A DNA stretch of 64,000 nucleotides from Girardinichthys multiradiatus (lineage: Eukaryota; Chordata; Actinopteri; Cyprinodontiformes; Goodeidae): positions 248,001-312,000 of the forward strand of contig NC_061800.1 of the NCBI RefSeq assembly GCF_021462225.1. Direction: 5' to 3'. The notes below the pieces were generated by a model that saw only the letters and a program-made list of their open reading frames with translations, was not told where the DNA came from and searched no databases. Position 1 is the stretch's first letter; the number at the start of each line of letters is the position of its first letter. The translations under genes were made by a program, and so were the position numbers. Below are positions 1 to 9,708 of this stretch, in pieces.

Positions 1-334
1 ATTTCTTAGGAGCATTCAATTCACGGGATGAATACTGGTAGACGGTCACTGGGGTTTCGCACAGAACTGACATACCTCTTGGCTGAACCGAGGTCTGATT
101 TTCGACCATGGTTGTTGAAGTTGATGTTGGATCCTCATCATCGGTAGAGTATGTCATGACGGGAATTCCGATAGGTATCTCCGTTGAGGAAGTATATGAT
201 GCAGTTGCTTGTTCATCATCGATAGGTATCTCCGTTGAGGAAGTATATGATGCAATTGCTTGTTCATCATCATCATCTTGGCACGCGTTGCGTTTCTCCT
301 CCGCTTGACGATAAACTCTCTTAACTCTAGCCAT
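1..334 (-). CDS. Unidentified Polinton-region protein, partial (runs off the left edge)
   Basis: An open frame on the minus strand starts at the ATG at 334-332 and stays open for 111 codons to the window edge, so the 3' end is missing. The N-terminus is basic (MARVKRVYRQAEEKRN). It is followed by an Asp run and two copies of a 17-residue block ending in TEIPI, then a Ser/Thr-rich acidic stretch. I do not recognise the family. It is divergent from the capsid operon at 838 and shares the ~500-bp intergenic region with it, so it is probably an element gene. The low-complexity make-up suggests a disordered protein. The start is chosen because it is the first ATG in the frame and begins with a basic stretch. 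The opposite-strand ORF over the same repeat is taken to be a shadow. Confidence 0.55.
   Translation of the reverse strand, partial: MARVKRVYRQAEEKRNACQDDDDEQAIASYTSSTEIPIDDEQATASYTSSTEIPIGIPVMTYSTDDEDPTSTSTTMVENQTSVQPRGMSVLCETPVTVYQYSSRELNAPKK
170..271. repeat. Tandem duplication, 2 x 51 bp, in frame
   Basis: Units 170-220 and 221-271 differ at one base (gcagttg versus gcaattg). The unit is 17 codons, so the reading frame of the minus-strand gene is preserved. The near-identity points to a recent duplication. Confidence 0.9.
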
Positions 335-837
335 TGTTGAACGGGTGTTCTTTTTTCCAACGAATGCTGCATGTAAAGTGCAGAGTTTTATCTCTGTATT
401 TAAAGTAAACACTAAAGCACACCCTATTGTTTTCATTGGGTTATTCAAGGTTTAACGATGCTTACAAACACACCACTCTATTTTTAATTGGTGCTGATGC
501 CAAACAGTTTCCGATAATACCATATTTGTCTTGTTCTATTTATAACAAACACACCCCTGTGTTTTAATTGACTCATTTAAGGTATCGCCCCTAATGACGA
601 CAACCAATCAGCATCCACGGTTACGCCCCCTTGGACACACCACCTGCTTGACTACGTGACCTCCTGCCCACATGGCAACCACATGGCGCCCACATGGCCC
701 CCACCGGAAGTCCCGCCCTCACCGGAAGTCCCGCCCACCTGTCAAAAAGTTTGATGAAAGGGTGTACTTAAATTCTCTGTTATCATTCATATTACCCTGG
801 TCCTTCAACACTGTGCACCAAGCAGGCAAGAAAGAAC
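335..837. promoter_or_regulatory. Divergent intergenic region between the left-edge gene and the capsid operon
   Basis: About 500 bp separate two divergent starts (334 minus, 838 plus). The region contains three degenerate copies of a motif of the form AAACACACCNCT..TTTTAATTG..TTNAAGG (about 410-451, 466-490 and 547-580), a block with repeated CACATGG and CCGGAAGTCCCGCCC motifs (about 670-740), and an AT-rich TACTTAAATTC element at about 765-776 that may act as a TATA-like box about 65 bp before the ATG. CCGGAAGT resembles an ETS-type site, and CACGTGAC-like E-boxes are present. The promoter role is inferred from position and from the repeat of the same block at 14,817-15,031. Confidence 0.5.
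547..779 (+). repeat. Long direct repeat, copy 1 (promoter block)
   Basis: This 233-bp block matches 14,817-15,031 in the same orientation with only about two substitutions. The length difference is an 18-bp tandem duplication of the CCGGAAGTCCCGCCC motif in this copy. It ends in the AT-rich box just before the capsid operon. Confidence 0.85.
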
Positions 838-1281
838 ATGGCACAGCTAAGTCTGAGACGTGATCCAAATCGCTTTGTAAATTACTATGTAAGTCAATCA
901 GGTGGTAATCTGCCAGGGTTTTATGGGGCCCCGGTCATGTACGGACGCGGAATTGGATCATTATTTTCAAAATTATTCCGCTTCGTATCCCCTCTGGTTA
1001 AAAAAGGATTTGCAATTGCAAAACCCCATCTTAAAACGGCTGCATCAAATATCGCTTCGGATGTCATCGGTAGAGCCGTGAGTAAAATGAGTTGTTCTAC
1101 ACACACCGACGGTCAAGAAGGTTCAGGAATTATGGTTTTATCCAAAAGACCCAGAACAAGACCCCCAGGTGATCGTTTAAGGACGGTTAAAAAACAACGA
1201 CAAACGCGAAAAAGGAGATTAGTCGCAGCTGACAAACGAAGAGGAAGGAAGTCATCCGCAAGTTTTGATATATTTAAATAA
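838..1281 (+). CDS. Polinton/adintovirus pX/pVI-like basic virion protein
   Basis: A 147-aa protein at the head of the plus-strand capsid operon. The N-terminus (YYVSQSGGNLPGFYG) and the following hydrophobic/basic segment (GSLFSKLFRFVSPLVKKGF, then KTAASNIASDVIG) follow the layout of the small basic protein next to the capsid genes in Maverick/Polinton and adintovirus elements, which is compared with adenovirus core or membrane-lytic proteins. The C-terminal third is very rich in Lys/Arg (RTVKKQRQTRKRRL, then DKRRGRKS) and ends in DIFK, as expected for a DNA-binding or nuclear-targeted virion component. The reading frame is intact. Its stop codon overlaps the start of the capsid gene in TAATG. 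The function is inferred from family resemblance and position. Confidence 0.7.
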   Translation: MAQLSLRRDPNRFVNYYVSQSGGNLPGFYGAPVMYGRGIGSLFSKLFRFVSPLVKKGFAIAKPHLKTAASNIASDVIGRAVSKMSCSTHTDGQEGSGIMVLSKRPRTRPPGDRLRTVKKQRQTRKRRLVAADKRRGRKSSASFDIFK

Positions 1282-2587
1282 TGGCTCTTTTACATAACAA
1301 ATCATCAGAATGCACGCTGGCAGAGTTGGACTTATTTTCTGCCCCGATGACGCAGCTATCGATCGAAGATAAAATTTACACCGAGATCCAGCCTTTATCA
1401 GCAATCACTGATGGAGGGCCGATCGAGTTTTTCATTCCGGGAGATGGAGAAAAGTATCTGGATCTCAACGATACGCTGTTGCATCTCAGAGTGAAAATTA
1501 CTAATGAGAATGGAACAAACCTGCCAGATGATGCACCTGTAGGGCTCATCAACTACCCGTTAAACACCATCTTCAGTCAGTGTGACGTCACTCTCGGAGA
1601 TCGAATGATTTCACAATCCAGTGCTACACATCCATATAGAGCCATGATTGAGACATTGTTAAACTTTTCTGAGGATTCTTTAAAAACCCAGTTTAGCTCT
1701 GGTCTTTTTTATAAAGACACTGCAGGTGCTCTGAACTCTATTGTTACAACTAACGGCCCTAACCAAGGTCTTAACAGCAGAGCAGGCTTTACGGCAAATT
1801 CCAGGGAGGTACATCTCCTAGGCCCCCTGCATGCAGACATATTTTTCTGCGAGAGACTTCTTTTAAACTCTGTTGACCTTAAAATGAAACTTACAAGAGC
1901 CAACGATGCCTTTTGTCTCATGGCCGCAAGAGACTCCACTTACAAACTCAGGATATTAGGAGCATCTCTTCTTATCAAAAAAGTTACTGTCTCTCCAGCT
2001 GTACGACTGGGGCACGCTTCAGCTTCAATGAAAGCAAATGCTCTGTATCCACTTTCACGTGTGAATGTAAAACATATTCCATCCCTGAAAATTCAAGGGT
2101 ATGCAACCAAGAGAATCTTTTCTTAGGCATATTTCCCAAGTATGTGGTGATTGCATTACTGAATCATGATGCTTTTACAGGAACACACATTCTCAATCCG
2201 TTTGACTTTAATCATTTTGATATGGAATATTTAGCTTTGTGTAAGGACGGCAGACAAATTCCTGCTAAAGCCTTCCAGCCCAATTTTAACCAAGGTCATT
2301 CAGTGAGAGAGTATTACAACTTGTTTACGGCTACAGGACGACATCTAAAAGATCTTCCACTGAGTATAACACGTCAGGAATTTAATCAAGGATACTCTCT
2401 ATTCACATTTAATCTTAACCCGGGTGAGGACACAGATGCTCTATATCCAGTTTCCAGTGGGAATTTAAGATTGGAAATGCGCTTCAGAAACCCGTTGCCT
2501 CATACCACCACGCTGATCATCTACGCTTGTTATCACTCTATTTTAGAGATTGATTCAAAGAGGTGTGTGCTGGTGGATTATTATTAA
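1281..2587 (+). pseudogene. Polinton major capsid protein (double jelly-roll), frameshifted
   Basis: Two overlapping frames together cover one capsid protein of about 435 aa. The first (1281-2126, 281 aa) has the family hallmarks FSAPMTQLSIED near the N-terminus, GPIEFFIPGDGEKYLDLNDT, and INYPLNTIFSQCDVTLGDR. The second frame, open to 2587, carries the C-terminal part (FPKYVVIALLNHDAFTG through LRLEMRFRNPL). The frame changes by a small indel at about 2100-2126, after which the first frame hits TAG. This is the MCP family called F54H12.2-like in worms and hexon-like in adintoviruses. It would form the pseudo-hexagonal capsomers of the particle. As it stands the gene cannot make a full capsid protein. 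The start is set by the TAATG overlap with the upstream gene. Confidence 0.85.
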
Positions 2588-2598
2588 TCTAATCAGAC

Positions 2599-3141
2599 AT
2601 GAATAATCATGAAATTGAGAACCTGCTGCATCATCTGCTGGGAGATTTGTTTTGTGGTGTATGGCCGTGCGACCAGCTGTCGCTGCTAGCTGACAAATTC
2701 CCAGGGCCGGCCAACTTTATTGTGAACACACATCCTTCACACATGCCTGGAGAACACTGGCTAGCTCTGACATTGGATGAGAATGGTCAATCCAGCTTTT
2801 TTGACTCTTATGGATTCTCTCCGGATTTCGAGTTCTACTCGTCAAGCATCGTAACATTTTTAGAAGACAGATCTTCAAAAATATTGTATCATAATAATCA
2901 GCTTCAAAACACTCTGTCCACTGTGTGCGGTCACCATTGCATTTTTTATCTATGTCATAGAGCGTGCGGATTATCAATGCAGCAAGTGTTGTCGAAATAC
3001 ACCGGAGATGTGATTAAGAATGATTTAATGGTATCTAACTTTGTGAAAAAATATCAGAAATGTGTCATTAATCAAAGTTGTACATTTTATACTCACGGAA
3101 CATGCTCTTTGGAGATGTTTCTGGATTGTTATGGAATTTAA
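2599..3141 (+). CDS. Adenain-like cysteine protease (maturation protease)
   Basis: A 180-aa intact ORF that starts 11 bases after the capsid gene stop. It shows the C5/adenain signature in order: the catalytic His in GEHWLAL at about residue 53, the acidic residue in FFDSYG at about 68, the Gln in NNQLQ at about 100, and the nucleophilic Cys in CGHHCIFYL at about 110. The N-terminal FCGVWPCDQL is also typical of the family. In adenoviruses and Polintons this enzyme cleaves precursor virion proteins inside the particle. Its length is normal for the family, and all catalytic positions are present. Position right after the capsid gene fits a late, capsid-assembly operon. Confidence 0.88.
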   Translation: MNNHEIENLLHHLLGDLFCGVWPCDQLSLLADKFPGPANFIVNTHPSHMPGEHWLALTLDENGQSSFFDSYGFSPDFEFYSSSIVTFLEDRSSKILYHNNQLQNTLSTVCGHHCIFYLCHRACGLSMQQVLSKYTGDVIKNDLMVSNFVKKYQKCVINQSCTFYTHGTCSLEMFLDCYGI

Positions 3142-3325
3142 AATGTCTTTTTTTTTTTTTTCATTGTTTTTTTTATTTTTTTTTCTTCTTATGATTTCAT
3201 ATTTGTGTAATGACATCATATGTTAGTGTGTGAAGTAGAGAACGAAGCTAGACTTGAAAATATAATCAATAAATATTTTATTGAATAAAAGAAATAGGCT
3301 ACATGTTTCATTTTCTTATAACAGT
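3142..3325. terminator. Shared poly(A) region between convergent operons
   Basis: After the protease stop there is a long T-rich run (about 3146-3184). It is followed by AATAAA on the plus strand at 3268-3273 and 3284-3289, and by AATAAA on the minus strand at 3277-3282. The overlapping signals in a near-palindromic AATAAATATTTTATT serve both converging transcription units. Confidence 0.7.
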
Positions 3326-3613
3326 TTATGGTGAAAATGTAATCCATCGGGGTGGTAGTGTCGTCTTACCAAGAGACCTTTTTGATCTCCCATCAGCATT
3401 TTTTGGATCTTCCAGCTCAGATCTCGACCAGTAGGGAGAATGAGTTATCTGCCTTCTTCTTCTTTTTCTTCTCTGCTTAACGCTGGGGGGTGTACCCCCA
3501 TTTTCAATCGATGTACCCTCTGTTTTGAAACGTCTATATTCTTCACGAGCATAAGGGTTAATGACTGAAGATATAGGGATGCTTACTTCTGACATGGAGT
3601 CAGAAGTAAACAT
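3326..3613 (-). pseudogene. Duplicated 3' end of the second Polinton protein (intact C-terminus)
   Basis: The frame reads IPISSVINPYAREEYRRFKTEG, then a Lys/Arg cluster (KQRRKRRRRQ), and ends in WITFSP. It matches the end of the gene at 3942-4539, but here the C run before the basic cluster has five C's and the frame stays open to the end. It has no start of its own and is cut off on its 5' side by an inverted junction at about 3594. It looks like a partial copy made when the 3' end of the neighbouring gene was duplicated. Confidence 0.65.
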
Positions 3614-3621
3614 CCCTATAT
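3571..3621. repeat. Near-perfect 23-bp inverted repeat (hairpin)
   Basis: Arms 3571-3593 and 3599-3621 are complementary at 22 of 23 positions around a 5-base loop. The arm is part of the coding sequence of the neighbouring Polinton gene, so this is a local inverted duplication at the edge of the duplicated block. A terminator or regulatory role is not needed to explain it. Confidence 0.85.
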
Positions 3622-3815
3622 CCCTGCTTGGTCTTTTCGGGCAAGCAGACGCAGGAACAACCGGACGAGTCCCTCAGATCTGTTTGTGTTGGAGGCTTTC
3701 AATCAGGACTGCGGCGTATTCAAGACAATGCTGGCTCTGCCGTTTGAAGCTTGGGCAGAGAAGATGAGTGAAATTGGACATCGTCTTTCCGACCTTTTCC
3801 AAAAGTCACGAAGTT

Positions 3816-3852
3816 AGGGTTAGGGTTAATGAACCCTAACCCTAACCCTATG
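3816..3852. repeat. Telomere-like repeats in inverted arrangement
   Basis: TTAGGG units face CCCTAA units around a TTAATGAA centre, immediately before the second copy of the duplicated block. It may mark a break repaired with short telomeric repeats. Confidence 0.7.
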
Positions 3853-3941
3853 GTGAAAATGTAATCCATAGTACTTTTTTGACTTCCCATCAGCATTTTT
3901 TGGATCTTCCAGCTCAGATCTCAACCAGTGGGGAGAATGAG

Positions 3942-4539
3942 TTATCTGCCTTCTTCTTCTTTTTCTTCTCTGCTTAACGCTGGGGGGTGTACCCCATTTT
4001 CAATCGATGTACCCTCTGTTTTGAAATGTCTATATTCATCACGAGCATAAGGGTTAATGACTGAAGATATAGGGATGTTTACCTCTGACAAGGTGTGTAG
4101 AAAGTCAGACCATCCTCGGGTTTGTGATGCTCCAGATTTCTTAAACGGAAGCATGAGATTTTTCAACAAATCAATCATGTGGGACCCTTTTACAACATTT
4201 CCTTTAAATACAAATTCACCTCGCGAAGTCCAACTCTCACTTCTTTCAGATAATTTCTTCAAAATGTACTCGGCATTTTTACGGTTGTGTTTAGGAAGGC
4301 TTTTCAGTACTTCCGTAAGAACCTGATCCTTAGGGGCCTCGTCCTGCCCTGGGCCTTGTTTTTCTAGGGACCGCTCATGTTCAGGAACCTCTGTGTCACG
4401 CTGCAGCGTTAAACTGACCCGCTGTTTGTTCTTCCTTGACACCTTGCTTAAGTAAAGTCAGATACCTCTGGAGAAGAGCATCGTATCTCTTGATTTTTTC
4501 ATAAGAAGTCAAACCCGGCTCGTTTAATATCGCTCTCAT
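3942..4539 (-). pseudogene. Second Polinton-specific protein (PX-type), frameshifted
   Basis: Reading on the minus strand, an N-terminal frame from the ATG at 4539 contains KIKRYDALLQRYLTLLKQG and meets a stop at 4396. From about 4442 another frame carries on with LPKHNRKNAEYILKKL, SWTSRGEFVFKG and INPYARDEYRHFKTEG to 3942. The two frames cover one protein interrupted by an indel at about 4400-4440, and a one-base loss in a C run near 3992 gives a false C-terminus. The helical YDALLQRYLTLL motif, central GEF.F.G region and basic C-terminus are found in a Polinton protein of unknown role encoded beside the ATPase. A 14-bp tandem repeat (about 4570-4605) sits in the region upstream of the ATG. 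Confidence 0.65.
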
Positions 4540-4665
4540 TTCAGCATCCAAATTCTCCTCCGCCGTCTGTCTGATGGACGTGTCTGATGGACGTGTCTGA
4601 CTGGGTCAGACGCTTGAATTGATGAGGTGAAATGAGAAACATCTTCTGCGATGTTCTGAGAGACA

Positions 4666-5007
4666 TTATCTCCTGATGATTCCAACCACTAGATCACCGA
4701 TCAAGGGTGCAAGAGCCGTTAAGATGGGGAGAATAAAACCACTTCGTTGCTTTTTGAGAGCCAACTGTTTAGTTTTTATCCCGGTTCTTTTATCACCCAA
4801 CAATCTGATGATATTTCTTTGTTTCTTCAATTGTCGGTGTTGAGAGGGTGATAGTTTAATGTTACCTTTTAGGATATTCAGTGCAATCTCGCACAGAGCC
4901 TGAATAAAGTCGGGAGAGCAGTGTGCGAGAATATCTTTACGTTTCTGTGGACAGGCCTGGTACAAAGCTCTGAATAATGGTAAATTCCTTTTTATACGCG
5001 CAGACAT
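4666..5007 (-). CDS. Small basic Polinton protein with hydrophobic C-terminus
   Basis: A 113-aa intact ORF. It starts MSARIKRNLPLFRALYQACP, has the conserved-looking core CEIALNILKGNIKLSPSQHRQLKKQ, and ends in a hydrophobic segment (GFILPILTALAPLIGDLVVGII) followed by RR. Proteins of this size and layout (basic N-terminal half, LKGN.KLSP core, hydrophobic tail) recur next to the packaging ATPase in Mavericks and adintoviruses. Their function is not established. The tail could be membrane-active or an assembly helix. It starts 6 bases after the ATPase stop, so it is probably the last gene of the PolB-ATPase transcript. Confidence 0.68.
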   Translation of the reverse strand: MSARIKRNLPLFRALYQACPQKRKDILAHCSPDFIQALCEIALNILKGNIKLSPSQHRQLKKQRNIIRLLGDKRTGIKTKQLALKKQRSGFILPILTALAPLIGDLVVGIIRR

Positions 5008-5013
5008 GATGAC

Positions 5014-5685
5014 TTACTTTGTTCTGGGTACGTACACAGCAGGCCACTGCTGAGGAAGTATCCCCGTTCTCAGTCTGAAATGTTCTGGGCAGGTAGGCGT
5101 AAAATTGATGATTAAATAACCATGAGCTTCTCTCGTTGCGTCTTCAAAACTCTCCAAGAAGAGACCCTTTTGAGATGGAAACATTTGACGGGCCAGTATA
5201 TTCAGCTGGAGTTTATCTCTCGGGTTCTTAAACAACACCATATAATTACAGTTCAAACTAATAGTGCGACTGAACTTTCCCTGATGAAATACATTCTGAG
5301 TCAACATCATAACACTCATATTACGATGGTGACGAAACTGGGTAAAGACCTTCATCACGTTTTCATCATCTGAGGCTTGAGCAATAACATCGTCTAGAAT
5401 AATCAGATGATTCTGATCAGGAGGAAACAGGTCTTCATCTTCAAAAGAATGAGGCAATCCTTCCACAAAGGTAATATTTTTATTCATCTTCTGCAATGCA
5501 GCATACATGGGTTGAAAAGATGTGTAAATCCATACAATATTTTCTGGAACAATATCCATGACATGATTACAGTTTTGTAAAATACTTTTTACAAAGAAAG
5601 TTTTCCCGCAGCCGCTGGGTCCAACTATCATACATGAGAAAGGTGCTCTAAATCTAGGATCAAAATCAATCTCCTCTAAATCCAT
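5014..5685 (-). CDS. Genome-packaging ATPase (A32/FtsK-HerA type)
   Basis: A 223-aa intact ORF. Walker A is GPSGCGKTFF at about residues 22-31, and Walker B is LIILDD at about 93-98, preceded by the acidic LFPPDQN. An arginine-rich FRHHRNMSVMMLTQNVFHQG follows (sensor-like Gln/Asn in LTQN), then LNCNYMVLFKNPRD. This is the Polinton/adintovirus version of the vaccinia A32-like ATPase that pumps DNA into capsids. Its length is normal and all nucleotide-binding motifs are present. It lies 30 bases after the PolB stop and 6 bases before the small basic protein, suggesting a polycistronic minus-strand unit. Confidence 0.9.
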   Translation of the reverse strand: MDLEEIDFDPRFRAPFSCMIVGPSGCGKTFFVKSILQNCNHVMDIVPENIVWIYTSFQPMYAALQKMNKNITFVEGLPHSFEDEDLFPPDQNHLIILDDVIAQASDDENVMKVFTQFRHHRNMSVMMLTQNVFHQGKFSRTISLNCNYMVLFKNPRDKLQLNILARQMFPSQKGLFLESFEDATREAHGYLIINFTPTCPEHFRLRTGILPQQWPAVYVPRTK

Positions 5686-5715
5686 GTGACTTTTTATTTT
5701 ATTTCTTCTTCAACT

Positions 5716-8700
5716 CTAATAACCAAAAGGCAGAGTTGTCTCGTCAGAAAAAAGACGTCTCTTATCATACACCACTCGAAACATTTTAAGAAATGTCGCG
5801 TTTGTCAAACGGAATAGAGTGATGCCTTTAGCACGTATCACTAACTTTTTCTGGTTTTTAGTTTGGTATGCATAACTCTTGGGTCCTGTCGATGCAAACT
5901 CCGAAATGCTGTCACCATCTAACTCGTCAGTAAGATCACCCAGATAATTCCCCAATTCCAGAGGAGTTTCACCACTTTTTGTCACATAAATCAAACTGTC
6001 CGTGTCAATATAAATCAATCTGTCCTGTAACTTCTCCATGCTGCTGAGAAGTTTTAAACGTGCATAAGCGGTGGTGAATGCTGCAATAAACACATTATTT
6101 GTCTTACTTGGTGGATATATGACACGTTTACTGAAATTCCACTGCACTACACACATTTCAAGGTTGAAAAAATGAAAATAGTTAACCCTGTATTTACTCG
6201 AGAACATGAAGCTGAAAAAGTCTTCAGGGTTAGTGATGACTGTGGTCTGAGACAGATCACTTCTTTGCGCGAATTTCCCCCAAAAACTGTTTAAACACAA
6301 TTTTGCAACCTGCCTTTTGGCAGGGTTCACCTCGATTTTCTCAGGGTCTAATTGGATGCCCTGATGCAGTTTGTAGTCGCTTATATACTTTGACTTACTC
6401 TCCTGATCCACTGCTTCAGACGGATAGCCTGAAGCCTCCTGCTTACCCTTTAAAAAGCAATGAATGTAACCTTTAAAGATTGTATCACTTCTCTTTTCAA
6501 AATGCCACACCTCTGTGATTTTAGCAAGACGATAACTACACTCCAACGCTTTACAGAGTTCTACACTCGCCCAAACTCCCGTCAGAGCTCTTTCTTGATC
6601 ATTATGCATGCAGGGACCTGACTGGTTATTTAATTCAGCGCATGAGCGGCAGAGAGTGAACACAAGTTTACCTTGGGATGTTCTGTAAGGTAAAACAGGG
6701 AACAACAGGTTACGTGGTGGTTAGACCACAGCTTTGATTATACCGAAGTAGCTGCTGGGGTCATCAAAATCTTTGTAAATGATGGTGGAGTGTCCGAGGG
6801 GAAAAACGCAGTTGGCGTTTACATAAGGGTACAGAGATGTGTAATCCACATAGTGTACAGTTTCATCTGGTTCCGCTGTGTACCTCAACTTCATAGGACA
6901 GGTGCGTCCACCATACAGAGCATCCCGGGGGGATAGCGGTTCGGGTGCATTAACTTTCTCAAGAAAGCTGATCACCCCTGGGTCTGATTTTTTCATTTCA
7001 ATCCACTCATGCTCCCATATGACTTCGAGACGAAGGCCGTACACAGTTTGGAGTACCTTGCTTCTCTCAACAGTGGCTGCGTAAAACTGTTCAAATGCGA
7101 CCCCTCTCAACGGACACTTGTCATGAGGCATGTAACACTTTTTACAGCCGTGGAAAAAACAGCCGTAAAATTCAAACGCAACTTTGACACCGTTAATCTC
7201 TGCATACCCATCCACTGAATATGGGCCGATTTTCTTTTCACCCCTATTTAATGCATGCTCGATAAATATGGCTCTGCTGTCTGCAATCCAGCCGAGCCAT
7301 TGAATGGACGCGCTGGAGAACGTTTTACTGCTACGTCTGTAGTCCAGAGGTGATGGAATGGCTAAGGTTTGAGGAGGAAGGAAATTGGTTACAAATACCT
7401 TCATGCAGGCTGATGCTATTGTGATACCTTTAAACGGATCCACACTTGTCTCCTTAAAGAACTCGTCTCTGAATTTTAAGCATCCTTGAGAAAGAATTTC
7501 AACGTCATTTTTACAATAACGAATAGCTTCTTTCTTAAAGTCAAAGACCTCTTTGCTCGCTTCTCTGTACCAGCTGCTAAACACCTGTTGTTCTTGAAGA
7601 CTCATGTGTTCTACAGCGTAGCAGGATGGAGGAGGAAAAGCCCCCACATACTGGAGACGTTGTTCAGAGGAAAATAGGTGGGGAAAAAAACCCTTGCTTT
7701 GATCGGTAAAGCCTAACGCTTTCGGCATGGCACTAAGCTTCATGCACATGAAGGACAGGCTATCAATGTATTTTAACCTGTAATCAGGGTCGGTTAAACA
7801 GCGAAGTTTACTTCCTACCATGACGAGATGAGGTTTAATGCCTAACTGCAGCATTGCTGTGAGAATCAGGTAACCATCATACCCCCGCGCATTGTGCGCT
7901 ATTAAGGTGAAGCCTCTGTACTTCGGCCTCCTGAAATGCAGGATAAATTTTTGGGTGCAATTCAGTCCATAAGCGTACCATTCATCACCTTTCAACGTTT
8001 TAGCACAGACCAGAAAGGGGGTATGCACGCCGCTCTCATTGACGAGGCATTTGAAATCATAAAAAATCAGTTTATCATCAAGCTGATTAATTGCACTGCA
8101 AGGCTGAATGTAACACTTATGATCATCGCATGTAATGTCTAGGCTGGGGGGTACATTACTGCATTTTACATTACACACGTGTGGTTTATTCGGTTTACTG
8201 ATTGGAATAACGTATATCCGTTTGCATACTTTACACAGTTTTACCAACTCACAGTCACTCATAGGTCTGTCAGCACTATTTCTGATGCGCGGTTCCCTGT
8301 GTCTGCTGAAACATGAGGAATTACGACAGATTCTTTGACAGCCTGCACAGCTTACAGGATTGCTAATCTCTTGCATACATTTATATGTTCGACACACTGG
8401 ACAATAACCTTCACAATGGTGTGTATTTGCATTCTCTACAATTTTTCTCTTCAGAATGGTTTCAAATTTACCAATATCACTAAAAGTAACTGCTGTTTGC
8501 TCGTCGACGCCTGCCTGATGCTGCCATCTCCTCCCCAGTTCTACAGCACGGTGATCCGTGAGCTCAGGATCAGAGACATGTGCGAGGCTGATTGCAAAAC
8601 ATAACTGATTACCGGTATTGTTTATAATATACAAATGACGCATTTTCTTATTAATCAGTTTACAGTCTAACGTTCCTGCAGCTTTACGCTTAGAACCTCC

Positions 8701-9371
8701 TGCTGGGTCATTAACAACCTGAAGAACAAATTCCATGTTATTATCTACAGGTATATTTGCATTCGATTGTACTAAATCGTCGAGGAAGTTTTCGAAAGCA
8801 GGCAGGATCATATTTCCATCATCTGTAACAGTAAATGTGATGTGACGATTGAGATTTTCACCCACTAATTCCAGCTGCACAACGTCGTTACGTCTGGTTA
8901 ACGATCTCGCAGCGTCGGCTAATTCAATGATAATACGCATGATGTCTGTATAGAATGCTGCTAAATCTGGAACGTTACTTGGACAGGGCGGCGGTATGGT
9001 AAAAGGTCTCCTTATTTCATGGTTATTAAAATGTTCACGTTCAACCACAGATCAGAACTAACTGCTATGTCCGTATTGAAATGACCCCCGTGATGATCTG
9101 CGGCAGGTGATGTAGAAGGATTCTGATGAGTGTCAGGTGGATCATTTTGCTCAATACTGAGTGGACAAAATGCTCTATTTAAATCGTCAAGAGCCTGATT
9201 GATTACGTTTAAAACGTCACCGTGCTGATGTTCATTTATTACATTTTCACTGTTAGCAGGAGATGCATTTAAAACGATGTTATCTGCTACTTCTGCATTA
9301 ACGGAAATTTCGTTAAGTTCATTAACTAAATTTCTTATTTCATCCAGGGCAAGTCTGATTCGATTATCCAT
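5716..9371 (-). pseudogene. Protein-primed family B DNA polymerase (pPolB), inactivated
   Basis: The likely start is the ATG at 9371 (MDNRIRLALDEIRN). The frame shifts at about 9,030-9,060 and then runs to an in-frame TAA at 6721-6723. The same frame is open again down to 5716. Visible motifs in order: a Cys-rich zinc-binding region (CPVCRTYKC, then CAGCQRIC, then CKVCKR); ExoI region FYDFKC; ExoII IAHNARGYDGYL; ExoIII YCKNDVEIL; PolA DYTSLYPYVN just before the stop; KLCLNSFWGKF (motif B) after it; YIDTDSLIY (motif C); and KSYAY. The ExoI acidic residue, normally Glu in DFE, is Lys (codon AAA), so proofreading would be lost. The polymerase would copy the element from a terminal protein primer. 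An AG acceptor-like site lies just before the ATG. Confidence 0.9.
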
Positions 9372-9454
9372 TTCTATGAACATAAGAAAAAAAATAAAAA
9401 ATAAAACTAACCTACAGAAAAACAAAAAAACAAAAACAAAACACAGTGATCAGT

Positions 9455-9666
9455 TCAGTTTAAAATCACCTTGATGTCAACAAAATGCTTCTTTAACAGA
9501 ATCTGACATGCTGCCAGAAGCGTTAACGATGAGGCCTTATTACGAAGATTCCGTGAGGCTGTAGAGACTGTCTTCCTGTGCTGTCCGTTTCTGTAGCCAA
9601 TCTGTCCTACCATCAACGTTACCTCTGTAAGGAGAATGAACAAAAAAAATAAATAAATAAATAAAA

Positions 9667-9708
<42 letters not shown>

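Larger units (their letters stand above)
3331..4095. repeat. Direct duplication of ~240 bp (3331-3593 and 3848-4090) with ~250 bp of other sequence between
   Basis: Both blocks start with GGTGAAAATGTAATCCAT and run in parallel to the ATATAGGGATG motif, with scattered substitutions. The second block has lost one C in a run (GTACCCC versus GTACCCCC). The spacer (about 3622-3815) has no recognisable match in the window. Confidence 0.8.

Noticed and set aside
108..308. Plus-strand ORF of 66 codons over the 51-bp repeat
   Set aside because: It is the shadow of the minus-strand gene; the repeat keeps both frames open, and the minus frame is longer and has a better start.
3561..3767. Plus-strand ORF of 68 codons
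   Set aside because: It starts in antisense Polinton coding sequence, crosses the inverted-repeat junction and has no family match; a chance frame.
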